From assembly GCA_012271205.1 (NCBI GenBank), contig JAAXGT010000213.1:17659-50333 (forward strand): a stretch of 32,675 nt of DNA, in the 5' to 3' direction. Both the position numbers and the translations under genes were made by a program. The stretch is from Rhodothermales bacterium (GTDB taxonomy: Bacteria; Bacteroidota; Rhodothermia; Rhodothermales; Bin80). Every line of letters begins with the position of its first letter. Position 1 is the first letter of the stretch. The notes beneath the pieces were generated by a model that searched no databases, was not told the origin of the DNA, and worked only from the letters and a program-made list of their open reading frames with translations. This document shows, piece after piece, positions 6,927-15,716 of the stretch.

Positions 6927-9233
6927 TTGGGGAATACAGGTAGCCGTGTGCTGCTGTTTTCCGCGGGCCTCATGCTAGGGGTTATGCACGCGGCAGCGCA
7001 GGTGGTGGTACGTGGCCAAGTGCAGGAAGCTGAGACGCTTCAGCCTTTGGCTTCGGCACATGTGATTGTTGAAGGTGCCAGCCGGGGTACGATAACCAAT
7101 CACCAAGGCGAATTCGAAATCACGTTACGGGCTCTTCCAGCAGTTCTCCTCGTGCGCCATCTGGGCTATGCCATAGCCCGCATTGAGGTAGAGCAGAATG
7201 ATCCAAGAATGCTCTCTGTCCTCCTTGAGCCCTCCATATTTGAAATGCCCGAATTATTAGTTACAGGGGATGTGTTCGCAGACAACGTCATGCGCGAAGT
7301 CATCCGGAGAAAGGCTACACGTCGGACTTATCTGCACGCTTACAGCGCACGGGGCTACTCCCGGATAACCCTCGAAAGCACAGGCGAGATTGTACTGGTC
7401 AGCGAGCACGTCTACGATCGTTACCATGACACAGCCCGGGGAGTGCGCCACGTCATCCGCTCCAGTCGGTCCACAGCGAGTTTCTGGCAAGCCTTGGGAT
7501 TCACGCCTGCGTCGCTCGATCTATCTCGGGATCACGTGCAAATCCGCGAACTCTCGTTTATAGGTCCAACGAATCCGAATGCGCTCGATCATTACCACTT
7601 TACACTCGCCGGGCGGCGGCAGTTTGGCTTACGGTACATATATGACATCTACGTAGCCCCGAAGACCGGTCTTGAAGCCACGTTTACAGGGCGAATCTCC
7701 GTGATGGACAGCGTCTATGCACTCCTTGAAGCGGACTTGCGCCCGGCTCCGCATGTCGTGTTTGGACCTGATGTGATCGACTGGGATCTCTTCTATCGGC
7801 AGCAGTTTGCGCCCGTAGACTCATTCTGGTTACCGGTGGATCTGCGCATTGACGGCCGGATTCATGTCGAGCCGGAGGGTATGACCACGGGGCCTGCCGC
7901 CGTTCAGCAGATTATTCGCCTTTTCGATTATGCTACTAACCCTCCGGTGCCGGAAGAGGTCTTCGCGCAGAATGTTGCCCTGCAGGTGGACACTGTTTCA
8001 GTGCAGCGTGACGATCTGTTTTTGATGGGCTTGGACATGGTGGCGCTAACACCGCGAGAACTGGAGGCACTGGGTGACCTGCGCCGTGCACCTCCGTTAA
8101 CGCTCGCACAGGCCTTGCCGACACAACGGAAACAACGCATTGCCGAATTCGAGACGCGCAGTTTTTCAGAAGGGGATCTCCCACAGTTTACTTGGCCCTC
8201 TTTTGGCGGATATGTCCCGCGGCTGCGCTATAACCGGGTGGATGGCATGTTTGTCGGTGTCGGCACCATTCTGCATTCGGGGAAGCGGATCCAAATGGCG
8301 GCCCGCATTGCTAAGGCACTTTCGTATGGAAATACACGGATAGCCGGGGCACTCACGTGGCACCATTCCGATCGCTTTAGCTCCACCCTGGTCTTTGAAC
8401 GCGACATGCAGCTGCAGCAAGGTGCCATTATCCACAGCGTAGCAATGAACTCGCTCTCATCCCGACTGCTGCAACAAGACTTCTTTGACTGGTACTGGGC
8501 AGACGGAGGACACGTCATGACGCGCTACCACACGGGTTCTGTTCGGGCGCGATTGACCTATAGAATAGCCCGCCACATTCCTGTCGAACGTACTATTGAA
8601 ACCCCTTGGCCGTTCAGGCAATCCTTTCCGCCCAATCTTGGCATCGACCGTGGCCCTTACAGTTCCATGGAAGTCGCTATCGCTACGGGCAGTGACTGGC
8701 AGCCTTACCATATAAACCCACAGCGGCGCGCGGAGTTGAGTCTGGAAAGGGGCAGCACTGGGTTCGAAGATGCATTTTGGCGCCTTCGGCTGCGTGCCGA
8801 TACCTATATCAAGACAATTTTCATTCGCCGACCTAAGCCGGCCCATCTGGCTCTGCGCGTGCTAGCCGGATCTTCTCGAGGTGCTTTGCCAAGGGTAAGC
8901 TGGAATACGTTGGAGGGGAGCATGGGGCCTGTGGCTGCCTTGGGGGTGATACGCTCGCTGCGAAGTCGCCGTCTGGCTGGGGATCACACCATGGGCTTCT
9001 TTTGGGAGCATGACTTCCGTACCTTGCCCTTTGAGGCTCTCCATTTGAATTCAGTTGTGGGCCGGGATGTGAGCCTGCGTGTGGGCGGAGCCCATGCTCG
9101 TGTCTGGCCTAGAGAAGACTGGTATCACGAGTTGACGCTTTCCGCAGCCATGGCTCCGGTTCGTCTGGATTTAACGCGTAGCCTTGACAGGCCAGGGTGG
9201 TACGTTACGGTTGGTCTGGCAGGTCGGCGCTAA
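6927..9233 (+). CDS. DUF5686/carboxypeptidase-regulatory-like outer-membrane protein
   Basis: The mature N-terminus is a CarboxypepD_reg-like beta-sandwich domain (VRGQVQEAETLQPLASAHVI, then GTITNHQGEFEITL). It is followed by the long DUF5686 region: VMREVIRRKATRRTYLHAYS, then FIGPTNPNALDHYHFTLAGR, then DLFYRQQFAPVDSFWLPVDL. The C-terminal 300 residues alternate polar and hydrophobic positions as in a beta-barrel. Such proteins are surface or outer-membrane proteins of Bacteroidota and relatives, with no settled biochemical role. I place the start at TTG 6927 because it gives a signal peptide (SRVLLFSAGLMLGVMHAAAQ); the frame is open back to GTG 6660, with an ATG at 6792, but that extension does not resemble an export signal. 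Its TAA overlaps the stop of the convergent kinase gene. Confidence 0.8.
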   Translation: MGNTGSRVLLFSAGLMLGVMHAAAQVVVRGQVQEAETLQPLASAHVIVEGASRGTITNHQGEFEITLRALPAVLLVRHLGYAIARIEVEQNDPRMLSVLLEPSIFEMPELLVTGDVFADNVMREVIRRKATRRTYLHAYSARGYSRITLESTGEIVLVSEHVYDRYHDTARGVRHVIRSSRSTASFWQALGFTPASLDLSRDHVQIRELSFIGPTNPNALDHYHFTLAGRRQFGLRYIYDIYVAPKTGLEATFTGRISVMDSVYALLEADLRPAPHVVFGPDVIDWDLFYRQQFAPVDSFWLPVDLRIDGRIHVEPEGMTTGPAAVQQIIRLFDYATNPPVPEEVFAQNVALQVDTVSVQRDDLFLMGLDMVALTPRELEALGDLRRAPPLTLAQALPTQRKQRIAEFETRSFSEGDLPQFTWPSFGGYVPRLRYNRVDGMFVGVGTILHSGKRIQMAARIAKALSYGNTRIAGALTWHHSDRFSSTLVFERDMQLQQGAIIHSVAMNSLSSRLLQQDFFDWYWADGGHVMTRYHTGSVRARLTYRIARHIPVERTIETPWPFRQSFPPNLGIDRGPYSSMEVAIATGSDWQPYHINPQRRAELSLERGSTGFEDAFWRLRLRADTYIKTIFIRRPKPAHLALRVLAGSSRGALPRVSWNTLEGSMGPVAALGVIRSLRSRRLAGDHTMGFFWEHDFRTLPFEALHLNSVVGRDVSLRVGGAHARVWPREDWYHELTLSAAMAPVRLDLTRSLDRPGWYVTVGLAGRR

Positions 9234-9844
9234 CCTGTCTGGAGGCAAACGTGCAGCATAAACGCCGCGATGAGCGGAACGCGAAGATTATCATTAAGCG
9301 GGTCGTCCACAACTTCAGCCACTGTAGCGGCAAGCGCACCGGCGGCCCCGACCCAAAGCGGCATGTGAGGCCACAGCACTATGATCACAAAGCCGGTAGA
9401 AAAGAAGGCTGCGGATCCTTCCAGCGTACGCTTGGACTTAGGCCATCGCACGCGTCCGAACCGGCCGCCAACAAGTGCCGCCATCGCATCACCGATCATA
9501 GACATGGTCAATGCAGCCGCTGCGATGTGCTCCGTAAAGAGTGTTGCCAACAATGTGCTCGCCAGAAGAACCCAAGTGGCACCATTGAGCACCACATGGC
9601 TGCCAGCGGGGGGCAGCTCTTTTGCTCGCATAAGAAAACCGACCAGTTTTTGTACAAGCTGGGCCATTGGCGTCCAACGGGCGCGCAGTATGTCGCCCGC
9701 TAGCGCGAGCACAGTAAGCGGTACGAGTACGAAGAGTGCGGCCTCCCGTCCCCATACCAATATGCCCGCCGGGATCAGCAGTGCCAGCAAATGAATCGCT
9801 TTACGGCCCAGTTCAGCATTGAAGGGGAGGAGGTCGTCATGCAT
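9230..9844 (-). CDS. Polyprenol/diacylglycerol/phytol kinase-like membrane protein
   Basis: The 204-residue product is almost entirely hydrophobic helices and carries the signature of the SEC59/phytol kinase/CTP-dependent lipid kinase family: ELGRKAIHLLALLIPAG at the N-terminus, NGATWVLLAS in the middle, then DAMAALVGGRFGR, KSKRTLEGSAAFF and EVVDDPLNDNLRVPL. Members phosphorylate isoprenoid alcohols or diacylglycerol, often with CTP, in the cytoplasmic membrane; the substrate here cannot be told from sequence. Start ATG 9844 shares the palindrome ATGCAT with the start of the divergent pseudouridine synthase. It ends convergent with, and overlapping by four bases, the DUF5686 gene. Confidence 0.82.
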   Translation of the reverse strand: MHDDLLPFNAELGRKAIHLLALLIPAGILVWGREAALFVLVPLTVLALAGDILRARWTPMAQLVQKLVGFLMRAKELPPAGSHVVLNGATWVLLASTLLATLFTEHIAAAALTMSMIGDAMAALVGGRFGRVRWPKSKRTLEGSAAFFSTGFVIIVLWPHMPLWVGAAGALAATVAEVVDDPLNDNLRVPLIAAFMLHVCLQTG

Positions 9845-10519
9845 GGTGTGCGACTAGTGTGGCTGTATTCAGACAATCACGTGCTCGCCCTGAACAAGCC
9901 TGCCGGCCTGCTTTCGCAGCCTGACCATACCGGTGAGCCGGATCTCATCACGCTAACGAGAGCTTGGCTTAAAGACAAGTATAGCAAGCCCGGCAATGTG
10001 TACGTGGGCCTTGTTCATCGTCTGGACAAGCCGGCTTCCGGGGCCATGGTGCTTGCTCGAACTTCCAAGGCAGCTCGCCGGATGTCGGCCGCGTTCAAGG
10101 CTCGAGATGTAGAAAAGAAATACTTGGCTGTCATCGAAGGGCGTCTGACCGGAAGCGGTATGATGGAAGACTTCCTTCGCAGAATGACTCGCCCAGTGCG
10201 TACAGTTGTGGACCCGGAAAGCGGAAAGTATGCGCAACTATACTGGCAAGCAATTGCACATGTCGATGGAAACACTGTCGTTGGTGTTGATCTCATTACC
10301 GGGCGCCCACACCAGATTCGGTGCCAGTTTGCTCACCGTGGTCATCCCTTGCTGGGCGATAGGCGCTATGGAGCATGCAGCACACTGCCCGGGGTTCACT
10401 TGGCGCTCCATTGTAGGGCGATTGCCCTGCCACACCCAGTGCGTCCGGACCCGCTGGAAATTGTCGCTCCGATACCGGCTTCATGGGGCAGCTATGCAAG
10501 TGCTATTCGGACTTGGTAG
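9839..10519 (+). CDS. RluA-family 23S rRNA/tRNA pseudouridine synthase
   Basis: The 226-residue enzyme has the family motif I LALNKPAGLL, motif II HRLDKPASGAMVLART with the catalytic Asp at about residue 63, and motif III TGRPHQIRCQFAHRGHPLLG. It converts uridine to pseudouridine in structured RNA. There is no N-terminal S4 domain, so it is the short type, like RluA or TruC; exact target site is unknown. I chose ATG 9839 over the upstream 9791 because GGGGAGGAGG lies just before it and because conserved sequence begins there. It diverges from the lipid kinase gene with effectively no intergenic space. Confidence 0.9.
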   Translation: MHGVRLVWLYSDNHVLALNKPAGLLSQPDHTGEPDLITLTRAWLKDKYSKPGNVYVGLVHRLDKPASGAMVLARTSKAARRMSAAFKARDVEKKYLAVIEGRLTGSGMMEDFLRRMTRPVRTVVDPESGKYAQLYWQAIAHVDGNTVVGVDLITGRPHQIRCQFAHRGHPLLGDRRYGACSTLPGVHLALHCRAIALPHPVRPDPLEIVAPIPASWGSYASAIRTW

Positions 10520-11487
10520 CGTATTGCAGAGGGTTCAATTCGGCATTTGAAGAAAGAAATTGAGCCACGCGGTTGCAGGTTAAGCAGCAGAGGACTCTTG
10601 GCCCATCTTTAAGTGCGTGGCGGGAAGGTGTTCTTCTTTGTGAAAGCGGAATTCACCGAATAACAGTTGTTCCGATTGGTAGCGGCCAAGCGGTTCATGA
10701 GACTACGAAGTGAATTGAAGCACGTTGGGATTGCAAAGGCGATGGGCAGGCCGGCAGGGAACACTGCGCTGGCTTGGAAACAGGCGAAACGGAAGTTGTT
10801 TTCCACGGAAAAGCTGTCGGTAGTCCGGGAGAAGCGCGATACGATCCCCGGGGTAGTAGGGCCGGCTGGTAAGAGGGAAGGAGAGGCCTCACGGGATGCC
10901 CTTTGGCCGAACACTGGCCAAGCGGAAGGAGCAGGGGGGCGGATGGGTCTACTGGAGAAGCGGGGTACTGCGGATCGAGGGAAGAGCCTCATTCAAGCGT
11001 AATAGGACAAGGCTACTGACGGCAGTGTAAGCGGAGCCGCTCCGATCCGGGGGCTGCCTCGTGAATTAGAGGTCAAAGCAAGGGAGGCTTTCAGCCGATG
11101 CTTTGTGGGACAAAGTGTGGTGGAACATTTTCTGTGCCGGGCTTGGCAGCGCCGTCGTGGACGGGGAGGCGTTCCAAGAATCGGGTCTTGCGGGGGTGGG
11201 AGCTCGGGTCCCCGCTGCGGCAGGTCTCCAAGAAGCAGCCTCGAATCGCCCGCCGGGTCTCACCGCCCGGCGGACCAGCTTGCCGGCAGAGGCTCCCTAT
11301 CTGTTCTTGCGGATTGGGTTCGCCCTGAGATCCAAGAGAGCAACGCGAGGCCGACGCCCGTCATTTGAGCGATAGGTAGCCAAGGTCGTTAGCCTCTTGG
11401 GGGCACGCTCACATAACCGAAACGAGTGGCCACCGAACAGGGTATGTTCTCCCGTAGCCACTCACGACTCTGCCACATCCGTAAGGC
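10520..11487. other. Gene-poor GC-rich stretch, possible decayed element
   Basis: Nearly 1 kb without a gene that I can support. Open frames at 10667-11002 and 11103-11375 exist only because the DNA is GC-rich; their products are low in hydrophobic residues and match nothing that I know. One part, 11090-11280, weakly resembles the start of a group II intron reverse transcriptase and is listed separately. Confidence 0.5.
11090..11280 (+). pseudogene. Possible N-terminal scrap of a group II intron reverse transcriptase
   Basis: In mixed frames the DNA reads DALWDKVWWNI, then LCRAWQRRRG, then AVVDGEAFQESG. Intron proteins commonly begin with LWDKV.R.D.L..AW.RVR.N.GA.GVDG.TF. The match is short and needs at least two frameshifts, so I treat it as tentative. 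If right, it shows that the same class of element once sat at both edges of the 3.9-10.5 kb segment. Confidence 0.3.
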
Positions 11488-12426
11488 ATGCACATAATAC
11501 AAACCTCCGACCTGACTAAACGCTACGGGACACACGTGGGGAAGTCCGTACTGGCCGTGGACCGAATCTCCTTCACCGTCGAAGAGGGCCAAGTCTTTGG
11601 TTTCCTTGGCCCCAACGGTAGCGGCAAGACGACTACCATCGGGATGCTCCTTGGCATCATCAACCCGACGGGCGGCGCCTTCAGTCTGTTCGGCGCCTCC
11701 GACCCCAAGGGCCTCTTGGCTGCCCGGTCCCGTGTGGGCGCCACACTCGAGACACCCAATTTCTACCCGTACATGAACGGCCGCGACAACCTACGCATCG
11801 CCGCAGCGATAAAGGGCGTGGGGCGTTGTCGCATCGAAGAGTGTTTGGAACTCGTCGGTTTGGCCGGCCGTGCGAAGGATTGCTTCAAGACCTATTCGCT
11901 TGGCATGAAGCAGCGGCTGGCACTTGCGGCCACCATGCTGAACGACCCCGAACTGATCATCTTGGACGAGCCGGCCAACGGCCTCGATCCCCAAGGTATG
12001 CGGGAGATTCGCGAGATCATCGGCATCCTGGCCAGCCGCGGCAAGACGATCTTCCTGTCGAGCCATCTGCTCTGGGAGGTGGAGCGCACCTGCTCCCACG
12101 TCGCGATCGTTCGCAAAGGGCGGATCGTCACGATGGGCAAGGTGAAGGAGGTGGTGAGCGAGGGGACTTCGGTGCTACTGCGAGCAGCGGACAGAACCAC
12201 GCTTGCGGGCGCGATGGAACGCTATCCGGAGGTCACTTCGGTGCGTTGCACGGACGATGGCATTGTTGTCGGCCTGAGCAGCGGCGATCTAGCCAGCGTG
12301 ACACGCTACTTGGCGGGGCAGGGGATCTACCTGTCTTACCTGGCGCCACATCGGCAGAGCTTGGAAGAGGTATTCATCGACCTCACTCAGGACAACGCCG
12401 ATTCGATGACTAAGATCGCATCATGA
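11488..12426 (+). CDS. ABC transporter ATP-binding protein
   Basis: The 312-residue protein has Walker A GPNGSGKTT at residues 41-49, the ABC signature as YSLGMKQRLALA near 134, Walker B LIILDEPANGLDPQGMREI near 157, and the H-loop FLSSHLLWEVE. The extra C-terminal part (after about residue 220) is like the regulatory tail of drug or bacteriocin exporter ATPases (CcmA/YhcG/NatA type). It powers the permease encoded next, with which its stop overlaps (ATGA at 12423-12426). Codons mostly end in C or G, unlike the genes to the left and right, suggesting transfer from a more GC-rich lineage. Cargo is unknown. Confidence 0.93.
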   Translation: MHIIQTSDLTKRYGTHVGKSVLAVDRISFTVEEGQVFGFLGPNGSGKTTTIGMLLGIINPTGGAFSLFGASDPKGLLAARSRVGATLETPNFYPYMNGRDNLRIAAAIKGVGRCRIEECLELVGLAGRAKDCFKTYSLGMKQRLALAATMLNDPELIILDEPANGLDPQGMREIREIIGILASRGKTIFLSSHLLWEVERTCSHVAIVRKGRIVTMGKVKEVVSEGTSVLLRAADRTTLAGAMERYPEVTSVRCTDDGIVVGLSSGDLASVTRYLAGQGIYLSYLAPHRQSLEEVFIDLTQDNADSMTKIAS

Positions 12427-13250
12427 AGATCCTGAGTGTGCTTCTCCGAATTGAAGTGCTCAAGGCGGTCAAGCGGAAGGTCTTCTGGGTGGCCGTTGGC
12501 GCATTCGTCGTGTTTGCTACGATTCCCACAGTCGAGGGCGTCCGGAACACCCGCAGGAATCCGAACTTGGCCTATGCCCTTCCGGAGAGTTGGCCGGATA
12601 TCCTGGGCACTGCTGCGATGGGGCCTGGACCATTCTTCGTTGCCGTGCTGATGATTCTGCTATGCGCTCCCGAGTTCTCTTGGCGCACCGGCCGGCAGAA
12701 TGTGATCGACGGGCTCAGCAAGGAGAGGCTCTACGCAGGGAAGGCCATCGTGCTCGCCGGACTCATCCTGTTCTTCATAGCAACACCGGTTCTCATCGGC
12801 GTTGGAGGTACGCTGTTCAGTCCGAGCGAAGGCGGCCCTGCAGTCATCCGATCAACCGACCTCAGCTACATGGGCGGTCTGGCCCTGATCCTGCTGTTCT
12901 TTGGGAGTGCGAGCCTGCTGCTCTCGGCGCTACTTCGCTCCTCAGGCCCAGCGTTGGGAGTCTTCTTCCTGTGCCTCATCGCCGAAGAAGCGGTCACTGG
13001 TCTGATGTGGAGAACAGGTGAGCGTCTGCGGGCCGCCACCCAGTACCTTCCGTTCAACGTACTTGAGGCTCTCGGAGACGATCTGGTGCACTACCCGGAG
13101 GAACTGGCCAAGGTTAACACTGAACTCGCCGAAAGGGGGAGCGGACCTTGGGAATTCCTCGATCTCGAGGTGCTGGCTATAGCGGCACTGACCTACAGCT
13201 CCATCTTCCTCGCGATCTCGTTTCTGAGCATGCGCAAGCGCGACCTGTAG
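12423..13250 (+). CDS. ABC-2-type transporter permease
   Basis: The 275-residue protein starts in the ATGA overlap with the ATPase gene. Hydrophobic segments are visible at VFWVAVGAFVVFATIPTV, FFVAVLMILLCAPEF, AIVLAGLILFFIATPVLIGV, GGLALILLFFGSASLLLSAL, ALGVFFLCLIAEEAV and LAIAALTYSSIFLAISFL, giving six passes. The cytoplasmic loop WRTGRQNVIDGLSKERLYAG is the typical ABC-2 coupling loop that contacts the ATPase. Together the pair forms an exporter in the inner membrane. It shares the high-GC codon use of its partner. Confidence 0.9.
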   Translation: MKILSVLLRIEVLKAVKRKVFWVAVGAFVVFATIPTVEGVRNTRRNPNLAYALPESWPDILGTAAMGPGPFFVAVLMILLCAPEFSWRTGRQNVIDGLSKERLYAGKAIVLAGLILFFIATPVLIGVGGTLFSPSEGGPAVIRSTDLSYMGGLALILLFFGSASLLLSALLRSSGPALGVFFLCLIAEEAVTGLMWRTGERLRAATQYLPFNVLEALGDDLVHYPEELAKVNTELAERGSGPWEFLDLEVLAIAALTYSSIFLAISFLSMRKRDL

Positions 13251-13264
13251 CGTTTCGGAGGGTT

Positions 13265-13527
13265 GGAGTCGCCGCCGCGCACAGCTCCCATGACTGGAAT
13301 GTCTCCCTGCTATCAAAAGTGCTGGGAGTACCGGTTAACCGGGTAACGATGATTCTCAACGGCCAGCAGGGCGTGAGCGTGGACATGGCACTGCGGCAGC
13401 CCGGTATTTCGGGACGCTGCCGAAACTCTGGTTGAACTTGCAGAAGACCTGGGACCTTTACCGAACAAAGCTCGAGGCGGGGCACGGTATCTCCGAGCAA
13501 GTCATGCCCCGGCACGCCGTAGTGTAG
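13265..13527 (+). pseudogene. higA: HigA-type antitoxin (XRE family) remnant, frameshifted
   Basis: One frame reads VSLLSKVLGVPVNRVTMILN, then GQQGVSVDMALR, the helix-turn-helix of HigA antitoxins (usually LAKALGVP.NRI..I.NG.RGISADTALRLARYFGT). A one-base shift at about 13397 gives ARYFGTLPKLWLNLQKTWDL, then YRTKLEAG, ISEQVMPRHAVV and TAG at 13525-13527, which is the normal HigA C-terminus. The N-terminal beginning is poor and no start codon is clear. HigA represses and neutralises the HigB RNase toxin; no higB is present on either side, so this is a leftover. Confidence 0.75.
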
Positions 13528-13844
13528 AGGAGGCAACCCCGAGTTGCCGGTGCCTGTGGGACCAGACACGCGGGTTCTGCGATGCCGGATTGCCGTGGAC
13601 GCTGATGGCAGTCGCTGGATGCGGGTGCCATTAGCGTCCACTCTGGGGACACCCTACAGATTCTGCGAGCAGATCAGCTAATAGCTGCAACGACTTACGA
13701 CTTCTTTAGCGAGGCGGCACAGCCCCCCTCTTGCAGAGCGCAATTGTTCAACCTTGTGTGGGCTGGCTCCTAAACCTTAGCTTGCGCCTAAGAGGATAGC
13801 GTATTGGACTCCCCATGAGGCGCGTGAGGTGATGGCCGAGTCAA
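13528..13844. other. Spacer without a gene
   Basis: I see no gene, RNA motif or strong hairpin between the HigA remnant and the HEAT-repeat gene. The long minus frames that cross it are GC-driven. Confidence 0.5.
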
Positions 13845-14886
13845 TCAGTCTTCCCGCATCAGAAGGGGGCGACTGCTCAACCATGCCAACCAAGCCTCCC
13901 GATCCGCTCCGAAATCCTCGCCACTGAGGGTTTGCAGGAGCTGGATCGCGGATTCCCGTGTCTCCGCGTGCTCGGCGCCGACGTGAGCGAGCAGGAGGTT
14001 CGGCGTTCCCCGAATCAGCTCTGTCCCGAACGTCGGCTCGATCTCGGTGACGGTCAGTACTTTCAGCGCGGTCTGGAACTCGAACAAGTTGGTCCCGTCG
14101 AGCAGCGCCCTCAGGGGTTCTCGGATCGGGTCCCACCCGGACGGAGCGGGCTCTCCCGGCGTCGATCAGCCCCCGCATCACGCCCCCGGCCAACCCCGAA
14201 ACCCGCCCGTCCGGATCCGTCAAAGAAGACATCAGCGCCTGCCAGGCACGATCGTGCTGGTCGAAGTGGTTGAGCACGCTCACCGCCGTCGCCCGCACCG
14301 ACCAGGAAGCGTCGTGGGCGAGCAGTTCATGGGCGAGGAGGTGGTCCGGCTCGTGTCTCAGCGCCTCGATCAGTTCCCAGACCCGATCAAAGGCGGTCGG
14401 GTCTACCCCCAGGAGTTCGGCACGTTCACGTACTCTCTCGGAGTCGTGTCGCCCAGAGAACATCTCCGCCGCACTGACCAGAATCCCCCAGTCTTCCTCG
14501 GCGACGGACTTCAGCGCCTGCCAAGGCTCCGGCAAGTCGAGGGTCTTGCTTCCGGGGGCCCGGTACCGGACCCGCGCCCGGTCTTCCACGCCGACGATAA
14601 CCGTGTAGAGTCGGGAGTCATCGGACCGGTACCAATCGTCGGATTCGGGGTAGAGGAACACGGCGGCTTCGGGGAAGCCGAGCTGACTCTTCATGGTGGC
14701 CGCGCAGGCGTGGAGGGGCTGGTTGGGAGCCAATTCCTGGATGGCCTCGAGGAGCTCGGTCGCGTTCCACTGTTGCAGTCCGATGAATTCGACGGGTCCC
14801 CGGGGCCCCTCAACCACCTGACCCACGCTGGGCGACGCTGTGGTCGCGAGAAGAAGGGCCACACAAGGTAGGAATCGCAGGATCAT
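13845..14886 (-). pseudogene. Secreted HEAT-repeat protein, frameshifted
   Basis: ATG at 14886 starts a signal peptide (MILRFLPCVALLLATTASPS, cut after VGQ). The product has a helical repeat region: LLGVDPTAFDRVWELIEALR, then ELLAHDASWSVRATAVSVLN, then DRAWQALMSSLTDPDGRVSG, the alternating pattern of HEAT repeats. Near 14150 the frame is lost after GLIDAGRA; one base over it goes on as WDPIREPLRALLDGTNLF and FEFQTALKVLTVTEIEP to the stop at 13845, after HAETRESAIQLLQTLSGEDF. The full protein would be about 347 residues. Composition is as GC-rich as the ABC genes, so both may have arrived together. Function unknown; the role of HEAT repeats is protein binding. Confidence 0.7.
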
Positions 14887-15716
14887 GGGTTCGTGGCCTG
14901 ATTAGGGTATCGCCATGTAAACTATTGGAGACGGCGGGCGCGGGCTCCGTCAATTCTCAACCCATCCTGTGGGAGGAGGGGTGGTCCGGGGTGAGTTTCG
15001 CGCGCTCCAAGCGGTCCCCCCTTGATACGTCACCAGCCCCATGTGATCCCACCAGGAAAATACGGCCCAAACGAGTCGGCCCAGATCGGCGACATCGGGG
15101 ACACGCTATGAGCCATGCCGTTACGACGGTGTAGGATCATCGCGGACAGCCGATGTTTCGTTGCCTCAACCATCGGGGGCAGATAAGTCCGATGTGCACG
15201 TTCGTGGCTTCGCCAGAGGCTTTGCCACAAGCACAGGATCAAGTCCAGATAGAGGGAGTCAAGTCCAATTGTTGCTGTAATTGGATATGGTCGGTGTGGC
15301 TGCTTTTCTCTGTAGTATTCATCAATTCAGCTGTTTACGCTTTCACTGCAAATCAAGGTCACAATCTCGTTACGAGCCTTCCCTGCGTCGCCGGCCATTC
15401 CGCTCCTTGTTAACTGGGGGCTGCCGTACACACAGCATACTCGCCGGATCGAGCTGGTTCTCCGTGAGTAAGCGCTGTCACATTGGGTGCGCTCACCCTC
15501 ACGAAAATTGTCGCAGGACAGCCTGCCTTTGCAGGAAGACTGCCACAGCCATGACTCTCGAAGAAATATGTTGCGTAATGCTTTTGCAAGGCTTCATGCA
15601 GAGATCCAAGGTCGCTCTCTTAAACGCGTTGGCCAGATTGGATACGTCGCAGGTGACGTATCAACGAATAGTATTGTGCGCTTTCACTTTAGCGTCGTCC
15701 TTGAGGCCCTACTGGC
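14887..15716. other. Gene-poor spacer of about 830 bp
   Basis: No gene is supported on either strand. The frames on the plus strand from 15153 to 15865 overlap each other and have Cys-rich, random-looking products. The only structure I see is the palindromic repeat at 15257-15285. Confidence 0.5.
15257..15285. repeat. Dispersed palindromic repeat, copy 1
   Basis: AGTCAAGTCCAATTG starts a unit whose core TCCAATT (15264-15270) and AATTGGA (15279-15285) pair around an 8-base loop. A second copy with the same order of blocks is at 27287-27324. The right outer arm is missing here. Confidence 0.55.

Noticed and set aside
10530-10545. GGGTTCAATTC, similar to a tRNA T-loop
   Set aside because: No acceptor, D or anticodon arm can be built around it.
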